This document shows positions 11,769 to 19,993 of a DNA stretch of 64,000 nt, in pieces; position 1 is the stretch's first letter; each line of letters starts with the position of its first letter. Location: the NCBI RefSeq assembly GCF_019203965.1, contig NZ_CP076448.1:1503001-1567000 (forward strand), in the 5' to 3' direction. Both the position numbers and the translations under genes were made by a program. The DNA is from Elioraea tepida. GTDB taxonomy: Bacteria; Pseudomonadota; Alphaproteobacteria; Acetobacterales; Acetobacteraceae. The notes below the pieces were generated by a model that did no database searches, was not told the DNA's origin, and saw only the letters and a list, made by a program, of their open reading frames with translations.

Positions 11769-12140
11769 CTAGAGAAACCGGCCGCGCAGGAAGCCGAGCG
11801 CCGGCAGGGGAGACCAGGCGCGGGGGATGTCGGCGCGCCGGATCGGCGCGACCGAGTAGCGCGGCGCGGGCTCCTTGGTGCGCGCGAACAGGTGGGCATA
11901 GGCGCGCACCTGTGCCGCGCGCCAGGCGCGGTCCTCGAGCGCGGCGTCACGCGAGCGGTAGATCTCGGCGATCCTGTCGGTCCTGCCGACGGTGGCGATG
12001 ACGGCCCACAGCGTTTCGTCGCCGCCGCGCCCGGAATGTCCGGCTTGGGGGAAGCGCAGGGGGGTGATGCTGGTCACGCGCGCGGGCCGTCGCTCCTCGT
12101 CAGCGGAAACAAGGGTGACAAGCACGCCCGGGAAACGCAA
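11769..12140 (-). CDS. Hypothetical protein, 123 residues
   Basis: Not recognised. The frame uses mostly G or C in third codon positions like its neighbours, which supports real coding. The protein begins MRFPGVLVTLVSADEERR, has no signal peptide or membrane segment, and contains an amphipathic stretch near residues 55-85 (IAEIYRSRDAALEDRAWRAA). It is basic and ends GFLRGRFL. It sits alone between dnaJ (convergent) and leuD (same strand, 254 bases upstream). A single-gene lineage-specific protein is the likeliest reading; a spurious frame cannot be excluded. Confidence 0.55.
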   Translation of the reverse strand: MRFPGVLVTLVSADEERRPARVTSITPLRFPQAGHSGRGGDETLWAVIATVGRTDRIAEIYRSRDAALEDRAWRAAQVRAYAHLFARTKEPAPRYSVAPIRRADIPRAWSPLPALGFLRGRFL

Positions 12141-12272
12141 TGGCCTCGCGCCGCCCGCGCGAGGCAGCGGGCAGGGGCGGCGCGGGCACGTCGAGGGGGA
12201 GGGACAACGCGGAGGATAAAGAGGCGGGCCGGCGGCTGGGAGGTAGTCATGCCGCCGACCCGCGATGCGGAT

Positions 12273-12296
12273 GGCGGCCTGCCGGGAAAGGCCGCC
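12273..12296. repeat. Perfect inverted repeat downstream of leuD
   Basis: GGCGGCCT (12273-12280) and AGGCCGCC (12289-12296) form an 8-bp stem with an 8-base loop, 98 bases past the leuD stop. There is no T-run on either strand, so it may slow transcription or protect the leuCD message rather than terminate it. The rest of the 254-base gap shows nothing recognisable. Confidence 0.4.
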
Positions 12297-12394
12297 ACCC
12301 GGAACACGCAGAGAGTGTGCTCAGCGAGGTTACCGCGACCCGTTCGGAAGGATTACGAGTTGGTCATTTTCGGCAGGAAAGGCCATGCCGGGGC

Positions 12395-13012
12395 TCAGGC
12401 CAGCCAGACCCAGGGGCGCGCGGCGCGATCCCGCTCCTGCCAGGCGGCGATTGCGCCGGCTTCGCGCAAAGTAAGACCGATGTCGTCGAGGCCCGCGAGC
12501 AGCGCCTCGCGCCGGGCAGTGTCGATCTCGAAACGGTGCACGTCGCCCTCCGGCCCAACCACGACGCAGCGCTCGAGATCGACCGTGACCAGAGCCTCGC
12601 TTGGCGCTCGTTCCACGGCTGCGGCGAGACGCCTGACCGTCGCCTCCGGCAGCACCACCGGCAGGAGCCCGTTCTGCAGGGCGTTGGCGGCGAAGATGTC
12701 GGAGAAGGAGGGGGCGATGACCGCGCGTATCCCCGCCCCGGCGAGCGCCCACACCGCCCCTTCGCGTGACGAGCCGCAGCCGAAATTGGGCCCCGCGAGC
12801 AGGATCGGCGCACGCCGGAACGGTTCGCGGTTCAGAACGAACTCGGGGTCCTCGCTGCCGTCGGCGCGGCGTCGCCACACCTCGAACGCGTGAGCGCCCA
12901 TCTCCGCGCGCGTCGTGCCGACGAGACGCTCGACGCGGATGATCACGTCGGTGTCGATGTTGGGGCGCAACAGGGGCGCCGCAGGGCCGGTGACGGTGGT
13001 GAAGGGCGTCAC
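12395..13012 (-). CDS. leuD: 3-isopropylmalate dehydratase small subunit
   Basis: LeuD is the swivel-domain subunit that pairs with LeuC to isomerise 2-isopropylmalate to 3-isopropylmalate in leucine synthesis. The 205-residue protein shows the family signature LLRPNIDTDVIIRVERL near the N-terminus, the GPNFGCGSSREGAVWAL loop and IAPSFSDIFAANALQNGLLPV. Translation starts at a GTG (13012-13010) whose last two bases overlap the leuC stop (GTGA), so the two subunits are translationally coupled. A longer reading from further upstream was rejected because it lies inside leuC and lacks homology-like sequence. Confidence 0.95.
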   Translation of the reverse strand: MTPFTTVTGPAAPLLRPNIDTDVIIRVERLVGTTRAEMGAHAFEVWRRRADGSEDPEFVLNREPFRRAPILLAGPNFGCGSSREGAVWALAGAGIRAVIAPSFSDIFAANALQNGLLPVVLPEATVRRLAAAVERAPSEALVTVDLERCVVVGPEGDVHRFEIDTARREALLAGLDDIGLTLREAGAIAAWQERDRAARPWVWLA

Positions 13013-14412
13013 GGCGCGAAGCTCCGCACATCGACGATGCGCCCCGCCACGGCGGCGGCGGCCGCCATCGCCGGAGAGGCGAGGTGGGTGCGCGCGCCGC
13101 GGCCCTGGCGGCCGACGAAGTTCCGGTTCGAGGTCGAGACGCAGCGCGCCCCGGGCGGCACCGCCTCGCCATTCGCCGCCACGCACAGCGAACAGCCCGG
13201 CTCGCGCCAGGCGAAGCCCGCCTCGGTGAAGACGCGGTCGAGCCCCTCGGCTTCGGCCTCCCGCTTCACCCGCACAGACCCCGGAACAACCCAGGCGGTG
13301 ACGCCCGCCGCCACGCGACGCCCGCGCAGGAGGGCCGCCGCCTCGCGCAGGTCCGAAAGCCGCGCATTGGTGCAGGAGCCGATGAACACCCAGTCGATCG
13401 GCGTGCCCGCGATCGGGCGGCCCGGCTCGAGCCCCTGGTAGGCGAGCGCTTCCTCCCAGGCACGCCTGCGCGTCGCGTCCGGCGCGTCCTTCGGGTCGGG
13501 GATCGTCGCATCGACGGGAATGACATGCTCGGGGCTCGTGCCCCAGGTCACCTGCGGCGCGACCGTTCCGGCATCGATCACCTGCTCGGCGTCGAACACC
13601 GCGTCGTCGTCAGATCGGAGCGTGCGCCAATGCGCCACCGCACGCTCCCACATCTCTCCCTTCGGCGCGAGGTCGCGCCCCGCGACCCACTCGAACACCC
13701 TCTCGTCCGGCGCGACGAAGCCGATGCGCGCGCCGAGCTCGATCGTGAGGTTGCAGAGCGTCAGCCGCGCCTCCACGGGCAGCGCGCGCACGGCGGAGCC
13801 CGCCCACTCGACCGCGTATCCCGCGCCCGCACCGGCGCCGAGCCGGCCGATCGCGGCGAGCACGGCATCCTTCGCCGTCGTGCCGGCGGGGAAGGCGCCC
13901 TCGAATCGGATGCGCATCGAGCGTGGCTTCGCGATGCGAAGCGTCTGTGTCGCGAGCGCGTGCGCGAGCTCGGAGGAGCCGACGCCGAAGGCGAGCGCGC
14001 CGAGGCCGCCATTGGTGCAGGTGTGGCTGTCGCCGCAGATCACGCAGAGGCCCGGGAGCACTATGCCGAGCTCCGGCCCCATCACGTGCACGATCCCCTG
14101 CCCGTCCTCGCCGAGGTCGAAGAGGCGTATCCCGTGCCGTGCCGCGCCCTCCCGCAGCGCCTTCACCCCGCCCGCGCCCTTGGCGAAGGTCTCGGCCGTG
14201 CGGCCGGGGGCGGAGGAGACGGCGTGGTCGGGCGTGGCGAAGGCGAGGCCGGGGTTGGGGATCGCGTATCCCTTCTCCGCCACCTCGGTCAGCGCCCGCG
14301 CGCCGGAGAGGTCGTGCAGCAGGATGCGGTCGATATGGATCAGGTCCTGGCCGCCGCCGGCGGGTCCGATCCGGTGCAGCGCCCAGAGGCGGTCGAGCAG
14401 TGTGGCTGGCAT
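13009..14412 (-). CDS. leuC: 3-isopropylmalate dehydratase large subunit
   Basis: The aconitase-like large subunit, 467 residues, carries the [4Fe-4S] cluster. The three cluster cysteines are in place: C347 in IGSCTN, and C407 and C410 in GCSLC. Other family motifs are GDSHTCTNGGLGALAFGVGSSE near the middle and the C-terminal STSNRNFVGRQGRGARTHLASP. The ATG at 14412 gives MPATLLDRLWALH, the usual N-terminus. It forms an operon with leuD through a four-base overlap. leuA and leuB are not in the window. The maeB gene lies 100 bases upstream in the same direction. Confidence 0.96.
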   Translation of the reverse strand: MPATLLDRLWALHRIGPAGGGQDLIHIDRILLHDLSGARALTEVAEKGYAIPNPGLAFATPDHAVSSAPGRTAETFAKGAGGVKALREGAARHGIRLFDLGEDGQGIVHVMGPELGIVLPGLCVICGDSHTCTNGGLGALAFGVGSSELAHALATQTLRIAKPRSMRIRFEGAFPAGTTAKDAVLAAIGRLGAGAGAGYAVEWAGSAVRALPVEARLTLCNLTIELGARIGFVAPDERVFEWVAGRDLAPKGEMWERAVAHWRTLRSDDDAVFDAEQVIDAGTVAPQVTWGTSPEHVIPVDATIPDPKDAPDATRRRAWEEALAYQGLEPGRPIAGTPIDWVFIGSCTNARLSDLREAAALLRGRRVAAGVTAWVVPGSVRVKREAEAEGLDRVFTEAGFAWREPGCSLCVAANGEAVPPGARCVSTSNRNFVGRQGRGARTHLASPAMAAAAAVAGRIVDVRSFAP

Positions 14413-14512
14413 GGGGGTGAGATGCCGCGCGCGGCGGGCGGCGGCAAGGGGATGGTCGGCGCAAGACCCCGCCACGCAGCGTGCGAGGTTGGCGCCGAGA
14501 TCGCCCCGTCCC

Positions 14513-16795
14513 CTACCGCGCGAGCCCCTGATAGGCCGCGAAGGCCGCCATCAGAACGAGCTGGTTGGTCGAGGCGTCGAGCGGAACGATCTGCACAGGC
14601 CGCGAGAGCCCCTGGAGGATGGGCCCGATCACCGTCACCTGCCCAAGCCGCGGCAGAGCGCGCGTCAGGATGTGCGCCGCATGCAGCCCCGGCATCACGA
14701 GCACGTTCGCAGGGCCCGTAAGCCGGCAGAACGGGTAAAGGGCGCGCAACGAGGGGTCGAGCGCGACATCGGCCGCCATCTCGCCGTCATACTCGAAATC
14801 CGGCCGGCGGGCGTCGAGCAGCGCCACCGCCTCGCGGATCGAGGCGGGGATCGAGCCTTTCGGGTCGCCGAAGGTGGAGAAGGAGAGGAAGGCCACGCGC
14901 GGCTCGAGCCCCATCCGCCGCGCCGCCGCCGCCGTGGCCTTGGCGATCGCGGCAAGCTCCGCCGCGCCAGGGCGCTCGTGCACGGCGGTGTCGGCAACGA
15001 GCACCGTGCCCTGGCCGGTGAGCAGGATCGAGATTCCGAACACGAGATGACCCGGTGCCGGATCGATCACCGTCATCGCCCCCTCGAGGCTGACGCTGTA
15101 GCTGCGCGACAGCCCCGTCACCATCGCATCCGCATCGCCCAGCGCCACCATGCAGGCGGCGAAGACGTTCCGGTCCTGGTTGACGAGGCGCTGGCAGTCG
15201 CGCGCGAGCGCCCCCTTGCGCTGCAGCCGCGCGTAGAGGAACTCGGCGTAGCGGGCGTTGGCGCCCGAGAGCCGGGCGTTGTGGATCTCGATCCCGCCCG
15301 GGTCGTCGAGGCCGAGCGCGGCCATGGTCGCGTGCACGCGATCTTCGCGCCCGATCAGCACCGGCGTGCCGTAGCCGGCATTGCGGAACGCGACCGCGGC
15401 GCGGATCGTCTTCTCCTCCTCGCCCTCCGCGAACACCACCCGGCGCGGGTTCGCCCGCACCGCCTCCATGATCGCATCGAGGGCGGCGGAAGCCGGGTCG
15501 AGCCGTGCGGCGAGGTCGCGGGCGTATTTGCGCAGATCGCGGATCGGCCGGCGCGCCACGCCGCTGTCCATCGCCGCCTTCGCCACCGCCGGCGAGACGC
15601 GGGAAATCAGCCGCGGGTCGAAGGGAAGCGGCAGGATATAGTCGGGGCCGTAGCGGAGCCGCCGCCCGCCGGCGGCGGACGCCGCGTCGAGCTCGTCCGG
15701 CACGTCCTCGCGGGCGAGCGCGGCGAGCGCCTCGGCCGCCGCTACCTTCATCGCGTCGTTGATGGTCGAGGCGCGCACGTCGAGCGCCCCGCGGAAGATG
15801 TAGGGAAAGCCGAGGACGTTGTTGACCTGGTTCGGATAATCGCTCCGGCCGGTGGCGATGATCACATCCGGCCGCGCCGCCTTCGCCTCCTCGGGGGTGA
15901 TCTCGGGGTCGGGGTTGGCCATCGCGAAGATGATCGGCCGCGGCGCCATCGACCGCACCATCGCCTGGGTCAACGCCCCGGCCTGGGAGAGGCCGAAGAA
16001 GGCATCCGCCCCCTCGAGCGCCTCGGCGAGCGTGCGCGCGCGCGTCTCCACCGCGTGGGCCGATTTCCACTGGTTCATCCCCTCGGTTCGGCCCTTCCAG
16101 ATCACGCCCTTGGTGTCGCAGAGGATCACCCGGTCGCTCCGCATCCCCATCGCCTTGAGCAGCTCCACACAGGCGATCCCGGCCGCCCCCGCGCCGTTGA
16201 CCACGAGCGTCATGTCGCCGAGCTCGCGCCCCGTCAGGTGCGCGGCATTGATCAGCCCAGCGGCGGCGACGATCGCGGTGCCGTGCTGGTCGTCATGGAA
16301 CACGGGGATGTCCATCAGCTCGCGCAGCCGCTGCTCGATGATGAAGCACTCGGGCGCGCGGATGTCCTCGAGGTTGATGCCGCCGAAGGAGGGGCCGAGA
16401 TAGCGCACGGCGTTGACGAAGGCGTCGGTGTCCTCGGTGTCGATGCAGAGGTCGATCGCGTCGACATCGGCGAAGCGCTTGAACAGCACCGCCTTGCCTT
16501 CCATCACCGGCTTCGAGGCGAGCGCGCCGAGATTGCCGAGGCCCAGCACGGCGGTGCCGTTCGAGATCACCGCCACCATGTTGCCCTTGGCGGTGTAATC
16601 GTAGGCGAGCGAGGGGTTGGCGGCGATCTGGCGGCAGGGCTCGGCCACGCCGGGGGAATAGGCGAGCGAGAGGTCGCGCGCCGTGGTCAGCGGCTTGGTG
16701 AGGCGAATCTCGAGCTTGCCCGGCCGGCCCATGGCATGGAGCTGCAGCGCCTCCTCGGCGGTGATCCGCGCGCTTCGCCCCTCCGTTCCGTCCAT
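14513..16795 (-). CDS. maeB: NADP-dependent malic enzyme with C-terminal phosphotransacetylase-like domain
   Basis: MaeB decarboxylates malate to pyruvate with NADP. At 760 residues it has the full two-part layout. The malic enzyme part (about 1-430) contains [21 protein letters not shown], a nucleotide-binding [16 protein letters not shown] and AMANPDPEI. The phosphotransacetylase-like part (about 430-760) is probably regulatory, binding acetyl-CoA, as in E. coli MaeB. The start at 16795 is supported by GAGGGAA upstream of the ATG. In many alphaproteobacteria this gene directly precedes mutS; here modABC and a VOC gene separate them. It is divergent from modA. Confidence 0.96.
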   Translation of the reverse strand: MDGTEGRSARITAEEALQLHAMGRPGKLEIRLTKPLTTARDLSLAYSPGVAEPCRQIAANPSLAYDYTAKGNMVAVISNGTAVLGLGNLGALASKPVMEGKAVLFKRFADVDAIDLCIDTEDTDAFVNAVRYLGPSFGGINLEDIRAPECFIIEQRLRELMDIPVFHDDQHGTAIVAAAGLINAAHLTGRELGDMTLVVNGAGAAGIACVELLKAMGMRSDRVILCDTKGVIWKGRTEGMNQWKSAHAVETRARTLAEALEGADAFFGLSQAGALTQAMVRSMAPRPIIFAMANPDPEITPEEAKAARPDVIIATGRSDYPNQVNNVLGFPYIFRGALDVRASTINDAMKVAAAEALAALAREDVPDELDAASAAGGRRLRYGPDYILPLPFDPRLISRVSPAVAKAAMDSGVARRPIRDLRKYARDLAARLDPASAALDAIMEAVRANPRRVVFAEGEEEKTIRAAVAFRNAGYGTPVLIGREDRVHATMAALGLDDPGGIEIHNARLSGANARYAEFLYARLQRKGALARDCQRLVNQDRNVFAACMVALGDADAMVTGLSRSYSVSLEGAMTVIDPAPGHLVFGISILLTGQGTVLVADTAVHERPGAAELAAIAKATAAAARRMGLEPRVAFLSFSTFGDPKGSIPASIREAVALLDARRPDFEYDGEMAADVALDPSLRALYPFCRLTGPANVLVMPGLHAAHILTRALPRLGQVTVIGPILQGLSRPVQIVPLDASTNQLVLMAAFAAYQGLAR

Positions 16796-16869
16796 CGCCG
16801 TTCCCTCTCGAACGCATCCTCGCTTTCCGCCGCACCTTGGCAGGCATGCCGGATCAGGAAAAGGCGTGG

Positions 16870-16898
16870 TTGACGGAGGGGGGCCTGCTCGATATCGC
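16870..16898 (+). promoter_or_regulatory. Candidate modABC promoter
   Basis: TTGACG (16870-16875) and TATCGC (16893-16898) are separated by 17 bases, and the -10 region is overlapped by the Mo-box at 16889-16910. The overlap predicts repression by a molybdate-sensing regulator. Confidence 0.45.
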
Positions 16899-16910
16899 CC
16901 GCCATATCGA
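16889..16910. promoter_or_regulatory. Mo-box, predicted ModE/Mop-type regulator binding site
   Basis: TCGATAT (16889-16895) and ATATCGA (16904-16910) are perfect inverted repeats separated by 8 bases. This fits the published Mo-box half-sites TCGNTAT-N8-ATANCGA exactly, and the site lies 21 bases before the modA start. The repeat is seen; ModE-like binding is inferred from the consensus. No modE gene is in the window. Confidence 0.65.
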
Positions 16911-16931
16911 CCCCCCGCCCAGGCCGCCACG

Positions 16932-17708
16932 ATGCCGCGACGCCGCGCCCTCCTCGCCCTGGCCGCCGCCGCCGCGACGTCGTCGCCGGCGTGGGCGGAG
17001 AGCCGGCCGCCGACGATCGCCGCCGCCTCAGACCTGCACTTCGCGATCGAGGAGCTCGCCGCCGCCTTCCGCTCGGCCGGGCACGGCACGGTTCGCGTCA
17101 CGCTCGGCTCGAGCGGTCATCTCACGCGCCAGATCGAGCGCGGAGCGCCCTTCGAGCTCTTCCTCTCGGCCGACGAGAGCTTCGTGGCCCGGCTCGCCGA
17201 ACGGGGGCTCACGCGGGACGGCGGCACGCTCTACGCCGTCGGGCGGATCGTTCTCTTCGCGCCGGACGGGGCGCCGTTCGAGGCCGACGGTGCGCTCGAC
17301 GGTCTCGCCGCAGCGGTCGCGTCCGGCCGCGTCAGCCGCTTCGCGATCGCCTCTCCCGAGCACGCTCCCTACGGCCGCGCGGCAAATCAGGCGCTCACGT
17401 CACGGGGCCTGTGGGAGGCCCTGCGCCCTGCGCTCGTGTTCGGCGAGAACGTGGCCCAGGCAGCGCAGTTCGCAGCGAGCGGCAACGCCGAGGGGGGCAT
17501 CATCTCCCACTCCTTCGCGCTCGCGCCGCCGATCGCGCGGCTCGGGCGTTTCGCCCTGATCCCCGAGGCGTGGCACGAGCCGCTGCGGCAGCGCATGGTC
17601 CTGCTCCGTGGGGCCGGGCCGGTGGCGGAGCGCTTCTTCGCCTTCCTGCAGGAAGAGCCGGCGCGCGCGATCCTCGCCCGCCACGGCTTCACGCGTCCGG
17701 GCGCTTAG
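16932..17708 (+). CDS. modA: Molybdate ABC transporter substrate-binding protein
   Basis: ModA is the periplasmic molybdate/tungstate receptor. The 258-residue protein begins with an RRR-containing signal peptide (residues about 1-23, cut near AWA-ES), then PTIAAASDLHFAIEELAAAF, the standard ModA opening with the oxyanion-contacting Ser. SSGHLTRQIERGAPFELFLSADE follows. The ATG at 16932 is the start that gives a proper signal peptide; the frame is open further upstream. It is first in modABC and lies just behind the Mo-box. The signal could be Sec or Tat; the charge cluster alone does not decide. Confidence 0.93.
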   Translation: MPRRRALLALAAAAATSSPAWAESRPPTIAAASDLHFAIEELAAAFRSAGHGTVRVTLGSSGHLTRQIERGAPFELFLSADESFVARLAERGLTRDGGTLYAVGRIVLFAPDGAPFEADGALDGLAAAVASGRVSRFAIASPEHAPYGRAANQALTSRGLWEALRPALVFGENVAQAAQFAASGNAEGGIISHSFALAPPIARLGRFALIPEAWHEPLRQRMVLLRGAGPVAERFFAFLQEEPARAILARHGFTRPGA

Positions 17709-17715
17709 GTCGGGA

Positions 17716-18384
17716 ATGGACTGGGAGGCGTTCCTGCTCTCGGCCGAGCTCGGCCTCGGCACGGTCGTGGGCCTCGCCCCGCTCGCCCTCTGGCTCGGCC
17801 GCGTGCTCGCCTATCGCAGCTTCCGGGGCAAGGGCGTGGCCGAGGCGCTCGTTGCGTTGCCGCTTCTGCTTCCGCCCACCGTGGTCGGCTTCTACCTGCT
17901 GCTCGCCTTCGGCCGCGACAGCCCGCTCGGCGCCGCTTTCGAGGCGGTGACGGGGAGGCTTCTCGCCTTCTCCTTCGAGGGGCTGCTGCTCGCCTCGATC
18001 CTCGTCAACATCCCCTTCGCGGTGCAGCCGGCGCAGCGCGCCTTCGAGTCGATCGAGCCCTCGGTGCGCGAGGCGGGGGCGGTGTCGGGCTTGAGCCCCT
18101 GGCAGGTGTTCCTGCGAATCGAGCTGCCGCTCGCCTGGCCAGGCCTCGTCACCGGCATTGTGCTCGCCTTCGCACACACGATCGGCGAGTTCGGCGTGGT
18201 GCTGATGGTCGGCGGCTCGATCCCGGGCGAGACGCGGACGGTCGCGATCGCGATCTATGACCGGGTTCAGGCGTTCGACGACCGCGGCGCCGGCATCATG
18301 GCCGCGACGCTGCTCGCGCTGTCCGTGCTCGCGCTCGCCGTCACCAACACGCTCGCGCGACGGATCGGCCGACGCCATGGGTGA
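17716..18384 (+). CDS. modB: Molybdate ABC transporter permease
   Basis: The 222-residue inner-membrane permease has about five to six membrane segments and the ModB-type cytoplasmic loop EAGAVSGLSPWQVFLRIELPLAWPG, with the EAA-G motif that docks on the ATPase. LPLLLPPTVVGFYLLL and AFAHTIGEFGVVLMVGG are typical of ModB. The ATG at 17716 lies 8 bases after the modA stop. The 3' end overlaps modC by eight bases (ATGGGTGA), showing operon coupling. Confidence 0.95.
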   Translation: MDWEAFLLSAELGLGTVVGLAPLALWLGRVLAYRSFRGKGVAEALVALPLLLPPTVVGFYLLLAFGRDSPLGAAFEAVTGRLLAFSFEGLLLASILVNIPFAVQPAQRAFESIEPSVREAGAVSGLSPWQVFLRIELPLAWPGLVTGIVLAFAHTIGEFGVVLMVGGSIPGETRTVAIAIYDRVQAFDDRGAGIMAATLLALSVLALAVTNTLARRIGRRHG

Positions 18385-19468
18385 GGCGGCACTCGCGGTC
18401 AGGCTCAGGCAGGAGGGGCCGATCCCGCTCGACCTCGCCTTCACGCTGGCTCCGGGCGAGGTGGCGGCGCTGTTCGGGCCGTCCGGGGCGGGCAAGACCA
18501 CCGTGCTGCGCGCCATCGCGGGGCTGTTCCGGGCGAAGGCGGGGCGGATAGCCGCGGGCGAAGCCGTGTGGTTCTGTTCCGAAAGCGACACGTTCCTACC
18601 CCCCCACAGGCGCGCCGTCGGCCTCGTGTTTCAGGACTATGCCCTGTTCCCGCACATGACAGCGTTGGGGAACGTGGCGGCGGCGCTCGGCCACCGGCCC
18701 ACGGCACGGCGCCGGGCCGAGGCGCTCGCCCTGCTCGCCGCGGTCGGGCTCGAGGGGCTCGCCGACCGACGCCCGGCCGAGCTCTCCGGCGGGCAACGGC
18801 AGCGTGTGGCGATCGCCCGGGCGCTTGCGCGCGACCCGGCCGTGCTCCTGCTCGACGAGCCCTTCGCGGCGCTCGACCGCGCGGTCCGGCTGTCCCTCTA
18901 TGCCGAGGTCGAGCGGCTGCGCGCGCGCCTCGCCTGCCCCATCCTGCTTGTGACGCACGACTTCGACGAGGTGGCGCGGCTTGCCGACCGCGTGCTCGTC
19001 CTCGAGGCCGGGCGGATCGTGGCGGAGGGCGATGTCGGCGCCGTCGCCGCGCGCACCGACATCGCGGTGATCGCCGCGGCGGCGGAGCCCGGAACGGTGC
19101 TCGACGCCACGGTTGCCGAGCACCTGCCCGAGCGCGGCCTGACGCGGCTCGACACCCCGGCCGGCCCGCTTCTCTGCCCCGTTCTCGACGCCGCGATCGG
19201 CGCGCGTCTCCGGGTGCGTATCCCCGCCCGCGACGTGATCCTCGCCGACCGTTTGCCGGAGGGCCTCTCCGTGCACAACGCTCTCCGCGGCACGGTCGCG
19301 AGCCTCGCTCCGGGTGCGCCCGGGACGGTGGCCGTGTCGGTCGCCGTCGGGCCGGTGATGCTTGCGGCGCAGGTGACGCAGGACGCCGTTGAGCGCCTCG
19401 GTCTCTCCCCCGGCTCTCCCGTGGTCGCTCTCGTGAAATCGGTCGCGGTCACGCGCCCCGCACGGTGA
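18377..19468 (+). CDS. modC: Molybdate ABC transporter ATP-binding protein
   Basis: ModC powers molybdate import. The 363-residue protein has a Walker A GPSGAGKTT near residue 34, signature LSGGQRQRVAIARAL, Walker B VLLLDEPFAALD, a switch His in LLVTHDFDEVA and a C-terminal Mop/TOBE-like molybdate-binding domain (about 295-360). It starts within the end of modB. It ends 39 bases before the convergent VOC gene. The presence of the import system implies molybdoenzymes elsewhere in the genome. Confidence 0.95.
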   Translation: MGEAALAVRLRQEGPIPLDLAFTLAPGEVAALFGPSGAGKTTVLRAIAGLFRAKAGRIAAGEAVWFCSESDTFLPPHRRAVGLVFQDYALFPHMTALGNVAAALGHRPTARRRAEALALLAAVGLEGLADRRPAELSGGQRQRVAIARALARDPAVLLLDEPFAALDRAVRLSLYAEVERLRARLACPILLVTHDFDEVARLADRVLVLEAGRIVAEGDVGAVAARTDIAVIAAAAEPGTVLDATVAEHLPERGLTRLDTPAGPLLCPVLDAAIGARLRVRIPARDVILADRLPEGLSVHNALRGTVASLAPGAPGTVAVSVAVGPVMLAAQVTQDAVERLGLSPGSPVVALVKSVAVTRPAR

Positions 19469-19507
19469 GGCCGAGGGGGTGTCGGCGTGAAGGCGCCCCC
19501 TGCCGCC

Positions 19508-19903
19508 TCACGCTTCGGTCGAGAACGTGAGCTCGATCTTCTGCCCGAGCGGATCGGTGAGGAAGATCTGGTGCAGCGGGAAGCCCGGAACCGGCGCCTC
19601 CTCGAACGGGATCCCAGCGTCGGCGAGGCGCTGCCGCGCCGCCTCGAGCCCAAAGGCGGTGAAGGACACATGGTCGAAGCCCGCACTGCCCTTCGCCGGG
19701 CCCATCGTTCCCTCGGCGATGCTCGCCCGACCGGCAAGGTGAACCACCGGCTTGCCGTCGAGGTAGAGCCAGTGCCCGGGGAAGGGGAAGTCCGGCCTCG
19801 GCCCTTCCGCGAGACCGAGGGCGGCGATGTAGACGTCGCGCACCCGGGCGAGGTCACCCACGGCGCAGTTGATCGTCATGTGGTCGAGGCCCTTAAGCCG
19901 CAT
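19508..19903 (-). CDS. VOC (glyoxalase-fold) family protein
   Basis: A 131-residue single-domain protein of the vicinal oxygen chelate superfamily. It opens LKGLDHMTINCAVGDLARVRDVY with a metal-ligand-like His-8, has GHWLYLDGKPVVHLAG in the middle, GFDHVSF in the second half and ends PLGQKIELTF, where the Glu is the usual third ligand. This matches glyoxalase/bleomycin resistance or dioxygenase-like proteins; the substrate is not predictable. It is convergent to modC and divergent from mutS. Confidence 0.85.
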   Translation of the reverse strand: MRLKGLDHMTINCAVGDLARVRDVYIAALGLAEGPRPDFPFPGHWLYLDGKPVVHLAGRASIAEGTMGPAKGSAGFDHVSFTAFGLEAARQRLADAGIPFEEAPVPGFPLHQIFLTDPLGQKIELTFSTEA

Positions 19904-19993
19904 CCTCGTCCTCCCGTCGCCTGCTCCAGCGTCCCTCGCGCGAGCCTAGCACGGGCTTGCGCCGCCACGCCCGCCCCGCCACCGTGCCGCGCC

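Noticed and set aside
13520-16873. Plus-strand open frame of 1117 codons opposite leuC and maeB
   Set aside because: It is an antisense artefact. Both minus-strand genes have full catalytic motifs.
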